DNA of 21,461 nucleotides from an uncultured Clostridia bacterium (GTDB lineage: Bacteria; Bacillota_A; Clostridia; Oscillospirales; Oscillospiraceae), in NCBI GenBank assembly GCA_946410505.1, contig CAMKAP010000007.1:1-21461 (forward strand). The letters run 5' to 3'. Under the pieces are notes generated by a model that saw only the letters and a program-made list of their open reading frames with translations, was not told the origin of the DNA and did not search any database. The position numbers and the translations under genes were made by a program. Shown here one piece after another: positions 15,501 to 21,461 of the stretch (the stretch's first letter is position 1; each line of letters opens with the position of its first letter).

Positions 15501-18500
15501 TCGGCTGGTCCGAGGAGCCCACCGCGACCACGCCCACCTACGACGTGACCGGCACGATCCCGAACGTGACCCGGGACTACGAGCTCTTTGCCGTGTGGCA
15601 GATCAAGACCTACACCATCACGCTCAAGGCCAACTACGAGGGCGGCACCGATCCCGCGGCGCTCACGGTCGGACACAACGAGCCCGTAACGCTGCCTGAG
15701 CTTACGCGCGAGGGCTACACCATCAGCGGCTGGAACACCAAGGCGGACGGCACGGGTATCGGCTATGACGTCGTCGGCGATGTTGGCTTCACCGCGGATA
15801 CCACCCTCTACGCCCAGTGGACGCCGAAGGAGTACAAGATCACCTTCAAGAACGGCAATGAGACGCTGGAGACCTATCAGGTCGCCTACGGCATGATGCC
15901 TGCCTATGAAGGCCAGACGCCTGTCAAGGAAGGCGACGCCCAGTACAGCTACACCTTCAGGGGCTGGAGCACAGCGGAAGTCGCCGGAGAGAACGATCCG
16001 GTCTATGCCTCCGACGGCCTGCCCGAGGTGAGCGGCGCGACCACCTATTACGCGCAGTTCACGCAGAGCATCAACAAGTACACGGTCACCTTCTACAATG
16101 AGGACGGCGCGAAGCTGCAGCAGACGGATGTCGAGTACGGCACGGCGCCGAGCTACAGCGGCACTGAGCCCGCCAAGCCCGTGACCGCCCAGTACAGCTA
16201 CAGCTTCGCCGGCTGGAAGGCGGAGAACGGCACGGAGTATCCTGTCGGCACGACCCTGCCCAATGTGGAGGGAACCGTGGCCTACACCGCGTACTATACG
16301 GAGACGGTGAGAACCTACACGGTCAGCTTCTACAACGAGGGCGGCGAGGTACTGCAGACCGGCGAGGTCGCCTACGGCGAGCATCCCGCCTACACCGGCC
16401 AGACGCCCACCAAGCTCGCCGACGCCCAGTACACCTACACCTTCAAGGGCTGGTCGCAGGACGGCCAGACTACAGTCGAGCCTGACAGTGTGACGGTGAA
16501 CGGCGAGATGAGCTTCACCGCCCTGTATGACAAGACCCTCAACACCTACACGGTCATCTGGAAGAACGGCAACGATGTTCTGGAGACGGACGAGAACGTG
16601 CCTTACGGCGAAACGCCCGCCTACAATGGCGCTGCGCCCACCAAGGATCCCACGGCTGCCGAGACCTACAGCTTCTCCGGCTGGAAGGATCAGAACGGCG
16701 CGGACTACTCCGCCGACACCAGCATCGTTCAGGGCAATACCACCTACACCGCGCAGTTTGCCGCCGCGACCCGGAAGTACACGATCACCTTCGTGAACGA
16801 GGACGGCGCGGTACTGCAGACCGGCCAGGTCGCCTACGGTGAGACGCCCGCCTACACCGGCGAGACGCCTGAGAAGGCCGCCGACGCCCAGTACACCTAC
16901 ACCTGGACCGGCGCCTGGGACGAGGAGATCGCTTCCGTGACCGGCGACGCGACCTACACCGCGACTTACGACAAAGTTCTGAACAAGTACACCGTCACCT
17001 GGGTCAACGGCGACACGGTTCTGGAGACAGACGCGGACGTCGAGTACGGCACGGTGCCCACCTATGACGGCACTGAGCCCGCCAAGGAGCCTACGGTCTC
17101 CGAGACCTACAGCTTCACCGGCTGGACGCCCGAGATTTCCGAAGTGACCGGCGACGTGACTTACACCGCGAAGTTCGAATCCGCCCCGCGCATGTACACC
17201 GTCAGGTTTATGAACGGCGATACGGAGCTGGCTGCCGTCCAGGCTGCTTACGGCACGACGCCGAGCTATGACGGCGAGCCTCCTGTCAAGGCCGCCGACA
17301 CGCAGTTCACCTACGAGTTTGCCGGCTGGACGAAGGACGGGGAGCCCGTCGATCTGGCTGCTGAGTCTGTGAGCGGCGACGCGACCTACCAAGCCCGCTT
17401 CAACGCCATCGACATCTTCTACACGGTGACCTGGCGCAACTGGAACGACGTCGAACTGTACAGGGTCGAGAACTACAAGTACGGCAATACGATCGAACTG
17501 CCGGATACCGTCGTTCCCGAGCACAGCAACGAAAATCCCGCCAAGTACAGCTATACCTTTGACGGATGGATCGTCAACGGTGACGAGAACAACGTGGTGA
17601 AGGAGTTCGGCTCCGTGACCGGCAACGTGACCTACACCGCCAAGTTCACCGAGACCATCAACACCTACACGATCAAGTTCCTGGACGAGGACGGCACTGT
17701 GCTGCAGAGCAGCTCGGTCGCCTACGATGATATGCCCGCGTACACCGGCAACAATCCGAGCAAGACCGGCAACGCCCAGTACAGCTACACCTTCAAGGGC
17801 TGGACGCCCGAGGTCGTCGCCGTGACCGGCGAGGCGACCTACACCGCGACCTATGAGCAGACCGTCAACAAGTATCTGATTAAGTTCGAGAACGAGGACG
17901 GCGCGGTGCTGCAGAGCAGCGAGGTCGCCTACGGCGAGATGCCCGCCTACACCGGCGCGACGCCCACCAAGGCCTCGACCGCCCAGTTCAGCTACACCTT
18001 CGCCGGCTGGACGCCCACGGTTTCCGAGGTCACCGGCGAGGCGACCTACACCGCGACCTATACGAGCGCGGTTCGCAGCTACACCGTCACCTGGAACAAC
18101 TGGGACGGCTCGTGGCTGGAGACGGATACTGTTCCTTACGGCACGGTGCCTACCTATGACGGCGCGACGCCCGCCAAGGAAGGCAACGAGGAGTTCCGCT
18201 ACGTTTTCGCCGGCTGGGATTACCCGGTTTCCGAAGTGACCGGCATCGCGACCTACACCGCCACCTTCACGGAGGAGACCAACAGCTACAAGGTGACCTG
18301 GGTCAACGCGGACGGCACGGTCCTGGAGACGGACGAGAACGTTCCTTACGGCACGCAGCCGAGCTATGACGGCGCGGATCCCGCCAAGGCTGCCGACGCC
18401 CAGTACACCTACAACTGGACCGGCGGCTGGACGCCCACAGTGTCCGAGGTGAAGGGCGACGTGACCTACACCGCAGACTACAGCACGACCGTCAACACCT

Positions 18501-21028
18501 ATACCGTGACCTGGATCGTCGACGGCGAGACTGTGGAGACCGATGTGAACGTGCCTTACGGCGCTGTTCCCGAGTACAACGGCGATGCGCCCGCCAAGGC
18601 CTCCGACGCGCAGTATGACTACGCATTCGCCGGCTGGACGCCCACGGTTTCCGCGGTCACCGGCAACGCCGAATACACCGCGGTGTTCGAAGGGACGCTC
18701 CGCCAGTACACGGTCAAGTGGGTCAACGACGTGAAGGACGAAAACGGCGAGTACATCGTTCTCGAGACGGACGTGAACGTGCCTTACGACACGCATCCCA
18801 GCTTCGATTCCGAGACGCTTCCCACCAAGGGACGCGACGCGCAGTTCACCTACAGCTTCTCCGGCGAATGGGTCGTCGTGGGTCAGGAAGACGTCAAGTA
18901 TGACGAGAACTACAAGGTCAGCGGCGACGTGACCTTCCGTGCGGTCTACAGCACCACGGTGAACACCTACACGGTGACCTGGAACAACTGGGACGGTACG
19001 CGCCTGGAGACGGATGAGAACGTTGCTTACGGCACGACGCCCGAGTACAACGGCGCGAATCCCGCCAGGGAAGGCAACGCCCAGTACGGCTACACCTGGA
19101 CCGGCGGCTGGGATCAGACGATCGCGCCTGTGACCGGTGATGTGACCTACACCGCGGTCTTCGAACAGACGGTGAACACCTACACGGTGACCTGGCTCAA
19201 CGAGGACGGCAGCGTGATCACCACGGACACCGTCGCCTACGGTGACACGCCCGCCTACAGCGGTGACGCGCTCACCAAGGCCGAAACCCTGACGCACAGC
19301 TACACCTTCTCCGGCTGGACGCCCGAGATCGCAGCCGTGACCGGCGCCGCCGAATACACCGCGGTCTTTGCCGAGAACGCGAAAAACGGCTGGATCCGCT
19401 GGACGGACAACGGGATCTACTACATCGACAACGGCACCGTGGTCACCGGCGCTGCCCGCGTGGCCTATCCCGAGGACAGCAGCTTCGGCTATGCCGAGCC
19501 CGCCTGGAACGATGCCTGCGACTCCGGCCACCCGACCGACGGCAAGGGCACCTTCCTCTTCGGCGAGGACGGCAAGCTGCAGACGGAGGTCAACGGCTTC
19601 TGCGAATGCAGCGCTCTGAACAGCAGCTATCCCACCGAATGGCTGACCGTTCCCGCAACGGTCTGGGCCATCAACGGTGAGATCGTCTGGCACCCGGGTC
19701 TCGTGACCGACGGCAGCGACTACTACTACTTCAAGACGGACAACAGCATGGTCAAGGATCGCGATTACACCGTGACCAAGGTAAACGATCAGTTCTACAC
19801 GGACGAGGATGGCGCCCACAACTTCGTCTCCGGCAGCAAGTACAGCTTTGATGCCGACGGCAGGATCAAGCTCCTCAACGGCTTCGTGGACGACGGCAAT
19901 GTTACCTACTACTACGTGTACGGCGCCAAGACCTATGCCGGCCTGGTCCGGATCGGCGAGGACTACTACTACGTCAAGAGCGACTGCACGGTCGTCAAGG
20001 GCCGCAGCTACTACGTTGGCAAGACCAACGGCATGCTGCCCGCGGGCGTGTACAGCTTCGACGCGGATGGCAAGCTCGTCATGGATACCAAGAACGGCAT
20101 CGCCCGCGATGAAAACGGCGTCCTGCGCTACTACGTGGACGGCGCTGTCCAGAAGGGCACCGGCGTTGTGAAGGTCGGCGACAACTACTACTATGTCAAC
20201 GGCTCCGGCGTCGTGATCAGCGGCAGGGACTATGCCATTACCAAGACCAACAACCTGAGCTACACCAAGGCTGACGGATCCACGGCCGTCTTCGAGTACC
20301 AGAAGACCTACTCCTTCGATGAAAACGGCGTGATGCTGCTCAATGACGGCTTCGTGGACGCCGACGGCCAGACCTACTACTATCAGAACGGCATCAAGAC
20401 CTATGGCGGTCTGATCAAGGTCGGCGAGGACTACTACTACGTCAAGAGCAACTGCACGGTCGTCAAGAACTGCAAGTACTACGTCAGCAAGACCAACGGC
20501 CTGATGGCCGCCGGCAGCTACCAGTTCGATGCGGAAGGCAAAATGATCGTTCCCAATGACGGCGGCTTTACCGGCTTCAAGAAGGACGATGAGGGTGTTC
20601 TGCGCTACTACGTCAAGGACGTCATGCAGCAGAACCTCGGCCTGATCCTCGTGGACGGCAGCTACTACTACATCAACGGCTCCGGTGTCGTCGCCAGCAA
20701 CTGCGACTATGCCGTCAGCAACACCAACAACCTCAGCTTCACCAAGGCTGACGGTACGGTGGTCCCGTTCGCGTCCGGCAAGATCTACACCTTCGATGCA
20801 AACGGCGTCCTCCAGCTGTTCGACGGCATTACCGACGTCGGCGGCAAGAAGATCTACTATGTCAACGGTGTCAAGACTTATGCGGGTCTGATCCAGATCG
20901 GCGAGGACTTCTACTACGTGAAGAGTTCCTGCGAACTCGTGGTCAACGGCAGCTACTATGTCAGCAAGACCAACGGCCTGAAGCCCGCCGGACGCTACAG
21001 CTTTGACGCTGAGGGCAAGCTGATCTGA
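12518..21028 (+). CDS. Giant secreted surface protein with InlB-B-like repeats and C-terminal cell-wall-binding-like repeats
   Basis: The 2836-aa product (roughly 300 kDa) starts with a signal peptide (MIKQIAKRWLAFSLVL, likely cut at AYA/AN after residue 29). Residues about 30-150 are Ser/Thr/Gly-rich beta structure. About 150-230 resembles a divergent InlB B-repeat (YKFFGWKNE). About 235-708 is low-charge, turn-rich sequence suggesting a beta-helix (ITMNAGSVIDVQGGGKLYAY). Residues 709-2288 hold 21 InlB-B/Flg_new-like modules. Residues 2289-2836 end in six alternating aromatic cell-wall-binding-like modules. There is no LPXTG motif, SLH domain or C-terminal membrane anchor, so attachment probably relies on those last repeats. 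An adhesin or surface-layer role is inferred from architecture only. The frame is open upstream into the Lgt-like gene solely because of an adapter at 12442-12470. A strong hairpin follows the stop. Confidence 0.9.
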   Translation: MIKQIAKRWLAFSLVLVMLVGFMPATAYAANVDTGVTGLTADSSGGAWSYSNGTINGSATTSANEGCTGTTYSNQTGTLTFTNSSDAVGQLSFDYELGLNGGSATVDGVNVTAGASFSKTLSANETVAVKITSSSTDEQTTTITISNLKLTAEKNVDVTFKAPSHGSYTVDGTAVTAQTVKTVKTTDSVALSATAASGYKFFGWKNETTGSYLSNSAAFTASFSEDTTVFPEFVAESVPVFQVGSMLYTDLNEAISYAQSSSTAKITLVSDGTLPAGNYTIPSGKTLLIPFDEAQTVYTSTPEVVYGAHATPSAFRTLTMASGATITVADGGELCVPSKLCATGTGSDSWNGTPTGNHGRITMNAGSVIDVQGGGKLYAYGYISGSGNVAARSGSEIWECFQIRCWRGGTATSSSQFEDNSVFPLSQYYVQNIEAPVTYYAGATEKVYTAVNMSSKAFAASATFIGSGGMFQIDSGSATKRFTGASDRLELTVDGNFRVTPMSLKITGLPLIGSIDLNTADFVLPIQSNITLNVNSGTTTISQDVAFLPGSEMHIANGATVTLASGHKAYVYDKDQWGAYAAAGQQLVVVGYSTVNGTAAKRSAASLVDARIDVNGTLTVDGELYTTASGAAIVSIGETGKVVLTAAPGKETTTHQATQSGTDIKIEDITITPAQLQNGDGTYVQTSDLTAGTEIPYSAANHAWSRDAQTFTVKFNKNAADAEGEMEDQTIIVGEEGILNENKFTRTGYTFKGWAMQQQSEDTYEDKFTFTAEQTNALYQMLQQQGVSDLTLYAQWEEAASYTVTWKNGDTVLETDENVLYNARPSYDGETPAKAEDDDNFYNFDGWVIEGTENVVDLKTERVTGDVTYTAHFAAEAKIAITFLPGTPEGATVTGTMPVQKIRSGADTALNANAFRIEGYSFQHWTDGTNTYMDLCPVNFTADTTLTAVWDKNKYTVTLHANDGTEETDLIPNVEYGDDFTIPQHQFDRTGYTLIGWSEEPTATTPTYDVTGTIPNVTRDYELFAVWQIKTYTITLKANYEGGTDPAALTVGHNEPVTLPELTREGYTISGWNTKADGTGIGYDVVGDVGFTADTTLYAQWTPKEYKITFKNGNETLETYQVAYGMMPAYEGQTPVKEGDAQYSYTFRGWSTAEVAGENDPVYASDGLPEVSGATTYYAQFTQSINKYTVTFYNEDGAKLQQTDVEYGTAPSYSGTEPAKPVTAQYSYSFAGWKAENGTEYPVGTTLPNVEGTVAYTAYYTETVRTYTVSFYNEGGEVLQTGEVAYGEHPAYTGQTPTKLADAQYTYTFKGWSQDGQTTVEPDSVTVNGEMSFTALYDKTLNTYTVIWKNGNDVLETDENVPYGETPAYNGAAPTKDPTAAETYSFSGWKDQNGADYSADTSIVQGNTTYTAQFAAATRKYTITFVNEDGAVLQTGQVAYGETPAYTGETPEKAADAQYTYTWTGAWDEEIASVTGDATYTATYDKVLNKYTVTWVNGDTVLETDADVEYGTVPTYDGTEPAKEPTVSETYSFTGWTPEISEVTGDVTYTAKFESAPRMYTVRFMNGDTELAAVQAAYGTTPSYDGEPPVKAADTQFTYEFAGWTKDGEPVDLAAESVSGDATYQARFNAIDIFYTVTWRNWNDVELYRVENYKYGNTIELPDTVVPEHSNENPAKYSYTFDGWIVNGDENNVVKEFGSVTGNVTYTAKFTETINTYTIKFLDEDGTVLQSSSVAYDDMPAYTGNNPSKTGNAQYSYTFKGWTPEVVAVTGEATYTATYEQTVNKYLIKFENEDGAVLQSSEVAYGEMPAYTGATPTKASTAQFSYTFAGWTPTVSEVTGEATYTATYTSAVRSYTVTWNNWDGSWLETDTVPYGTVPTYDGATPAKEGNEEFRYVFAGWDYPVSEVTGIATYTATFTEETNSYKVTWVNADGTVLETDENVPYGTQPSYDGADPAKAADAQYTYNWTGGWTPTVSEVKGDVTYTADYSTTVNTYTVTWIVDGETVETDVNVPYGAVPEYNGDAPAKASDAQYDYAFAGWTPTVSAVTGNAEYTAVFEGTLRQYTVKWVNDVKDENGEYIVLETDVNVPYDTHPSFDSETLPTKGRDAQFTYSFSGEWVVVGQEDVKYDENYKVSGDVTFRAVYSTTVNTYTVTWNNWDGTRLETDENVAYGTTPEYNGANPAREGNAQYGYTWTGGWDQTIAPVTGDVTYTAVFEQTVNTYTVTWLNEDGSVITTDTVAYGDTPAYSGDALTKAETLTHSYTFSGWTPEIAAVTGAAEYTAVFAENAKNGWIRWTDNGIYYIDNGTVVTGAARVAYPEDSSFGYAEPAWNDACDSGHPTDGKGTFLFGEDGKLQTEVNGFCECSALNSSYPTEWLTVPATVWAINGEIVWHPGLVTDGSDYYYFKTDNSMVKDRDYTVTKVNDQFYTDEDGAHNFVSGSKYSFDADGRIKLLNGFVDDGNVTYYYVYGAKTYAGLVRIGEDYYYVKSDCTVVKGRSYYVGKTNGMLPAGVYSFDADGKLVMDTKNGIARDENGVLRYYVDGAVQKGTGVVKVGDNYYYVNGSGVVISGRDYAITKTNNLSYTKADGSTAVFEYQKTYSFDENGVMLLNDGFVDADGQTYYYQNGIKTYGGLIKVGEDYYYVKSNCTVVKNCKYYVSKTNGLMAAGSYQFDAEGKMIVPNDGGFTGFKKDDEGVLRYYVKDVMQQNLGLILVDGSYYYINGSGVVASNCDYAVSNTNNLSFTKADGTVVPFASGKIYTFDANGVLQLFDGITDVGGKKIYYVNGVKTYAGLIQIGEDFYYVKSSCELVVNGSYYVSKTNGLKPAGRYSFDAEGKLI
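14642..19381 (+). repeat. 21 tandem InlB-B-like beta-grasp modules (protein level)
   Basis: Residues 709-2288 divide into 21 modules of about 68-88 aa. Modules 1, 3, 4 and 5 are classical InlB B-repeat/Flg_new types (RTGYTFKGW, RTGYTLIGW, REGYTISGW). Module 2 and modules 6-21 follow a second consensus: YTVTW-x-N-x-DG-x-VLETD, then VxYGxxPxYxG, AQYxYxFxGW, and VTGxxTYTAxF. Modules are joined by short Asn/Arg-initiated linkers such as N-T-YTVTW. DNA identity between copies is high in the GACCTACACCGCG stretches, but overall divergence lets the copies be told apart. Confidence 0.88.
19697..21025 (+). repeat. Six alternating cell-wall-binding-like modules, order B-A-B-A-B-A
   Basis: The C-terminal block splits into modules at 19697, 19874, 20084, 20342, 20552 and 20819. 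Type A (second, fourth and sixth; 70, 70 and 69 aa) carries GEDYYYVKSxC, YYVSKTNG and YSFDAEGK. Type B (third and fifth; 86 and 89 aa, with a shorter first copy) carries YYYVNGSGVV, TKTNNLSYTKADGS and YSFDENGV. The paired aromatic residues and turn glycines resemble choline- or glucan-binding CW_binding repeats (PF01473 group). Confidence 0.85.
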
Positions 21029-21039
21029 ACGTAAGCTAC

Positions 21040-21076
21040 AGCGGGTCACAGCGGCTTTCCGCCGCTGTGACCTGCT
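21040..21076 (+). terminator. Strong hairpin after the giant gene, terminator-like without U-tract
   Basis: AGCGGGTCACAGCGGC (21040-21055) pairs over 16 bp, with one G-U, with GCCGCTGTGACCTGCT (21061-21076) around a five-base loop. It begins 12 nt after the stop at 21028. The sequence after it (GAAAGAAATG) has no T-run, so it may act as an mRNA 3'-end stabiliser or attenuator between the two secreted-protein genes rather than as a full intrinsic terminator. Confidence 0.6.
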
Positions 21077-21104
21077 GAAAGAAATGAAGAAGGAAGGAAA
21101 TGCG

Positions 21105-21461
21105 ATGAAACAATTGTGCTCCAGGTTGTTAGCGATCCTGCTGGCGTTCGCCATGGTTTTCAGCATCTCCGTTACGGCCTTTGCGGCCGAGGGCGTGTTG
21201 CCGCCGGATAACAACGAAGAACCCGGGCAGACGGACGACCAGGAATTGGAGAAGGGCGGAGACAGCCTCTCTCTCGACATCGTCATAGAAGATGATGATA
21301 AGGTCGACGAGGAAGAGAACGTCGACGAAGAAGAGACCGTCGACGAGGAGAAGAAGGTCGACGAGGAAGTAACCGTCGACGAGGAGAAGAAGGTCGACGA
21401 GGAAGTGACCGTCGACGAGGAGAAGAAGGTCGACGAGGAAGTAACCGTCGACGAGGAGAAG
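21105..21461 (+). CDS. Secreted protein with Asp/Glu/Lys tandem repeats, N-terminal part only
   Basis: 119 codons are visible before the window ends. ATG 21105 is preceded by AGGAAGG with 7-nt spacing. MKQLCSRLLAILLAFAMVFS and the AFA/AE site at about residue 27/28 form a typical signal peptide. After a short acidic spacer (PPDNNEEPGQTDDQELEKGG) the sequence becomes a six-residue repeat, VDEEKK alternating with VDEEVT. The protein is therefore exported and extremely charged, but no functional domain is visible yet. An LPXTG or wall-binding end may lie beyond the window. No promoter is evident in the 76-nt gap, so it is probably co-transcribed with the giant gene. Confidence 0.85.
   Translation, partial: MKQLCSRLLAILLAFAMVFSISVTAFAAEGVLPPDNNEEPGQTDDQELEKGGDSLSLDIVIEDDDKVDEEENVDEEETVDEEKKVDEEVTVDEEKKVDEEVTVDEEKKVDEEVTVDEEK
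21303..21461 (+). repeat. 18-bp tandem repeat (36-bp supermotif) with GTCGAC in each unit
   Basis: GTCGAC recurs exactly every 18 bp nine times, starting at 21303, 21321, 21339, 21357, 21375, 21393, 21411, 21429 and 21447. From about 21339 the units alternate in a 36-bp pattern (VDEEKK then VDEEVT), differing only by silent changes such as GTA/GTG. The array continues past the window end, which may be where a short-read assembly stopped. Confidence 0.93.

Noticed and set aside
14642..19381. A CRISPR array or DNA-level satellite
   Set aside because: The periodicity is in the protein, at about 70 codons with many synonymous differences and one continuous frame; there are no short identical repeats with unique spacers.
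13295..21286. A 2663-codon open frame on the minus strand across nearly the whole giant gene
   Set aside because: It is a by-product of biased codon use in a repetitive GC-rich gene: its translation is low-complexity Val/Gly/Arg/Leu repeats mirroring the plus-strand modules, with no signal peptide or recognisable domain. The plus-strand frame has a ribosome binding site, signal peptide and known module families.
1..21461. tRNA, rRNA, transposase or integrase genes
   Set aside because: No such sequence or protein motif was recognised on either strand.

Overview
The window looks like a GC-rich Clostridia (Firmicutes) chromosome fragment, probably an Oscillospiraceae/Ruminococcaceae-type gut bacterium or a metagenome contig. 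The reasons are the CpsC/CpsD/CpsB-type (Gram-positive) capsule control proteins, AGGAGG-type ribosome binding sites, InlB B-repeat and cell-wall-binding-repeat surface proteins, and the absence of outer-membrane export genes. The genus cannot be fixed from the sequence alone.

Region 1 (1-312): the start of a leftward XRE-type regulator, then an AT-rich intergenic region with a near-consensus sigma-A promoter (TTGAAT-N17-TATAAT) pointing right.

Region 2 (313-11240): a tightly packed, single-direction Wzx/Wzy-type exopolysaccharide or capsule operon. Gene order is initiating sugar-phosphate transferase, CpsC/Wzz-like regulator, CpsD-like tyrosine kinase, CpsB-like PHP phosphatase, three glycosyltransferases (GT4, GT2, GT4), Wzy-like polymerase, Wzx-like flippase, CapE-like UDP-sugar 4,6-dehydratase, and a LicD-family transferase. 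Most junctions overlap by 4-23 nt (ATGA, GTGA, TTGA couplings). One initiating transferase plus three glycosyltransferases suggests a repeat unit of about four sugars carrying a LicD-added phospho-substituent.

Region 3 (11237-12441): two further genes in the same run, a lipoprotein with an AEEAAP-repeat tether and an Lgt-family membrane protein with an unusual Cys-Cys signature.

An exact 29-nt Illumina P5 adapter lies at 12442-12470. It makes the Lgt-like gene read in frame into the next gene and creates a false 3077-codon ORF (11795-21028). The adapter should be read as an assembly or library artefact. The two sides of the window may therefore not be neighbours in the genome.

Region 4 (12471-21028): a giant secreted protein (2836 aa from its own ATG at 12518). 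It has a signal peptide, a beta-rich N-terminal region, 21 InlB-B-like modules in tandem, and a C-terminal block of six alternating cell-wall-binding-like modules.

Region 5 (21029-21461): a strong hairpin, then the start of a second secreted protein whose Asp/Glu/Lys tandem repeat (an 18-bp unit with GTCGAC in every copy) runs off the window end.

The likely working picture is a surface polysaccharide locus with its own phosphorylation control and decoration enzyme, and, if linkage is real, very large repeat proteins able to bind a cell-surface polymer.
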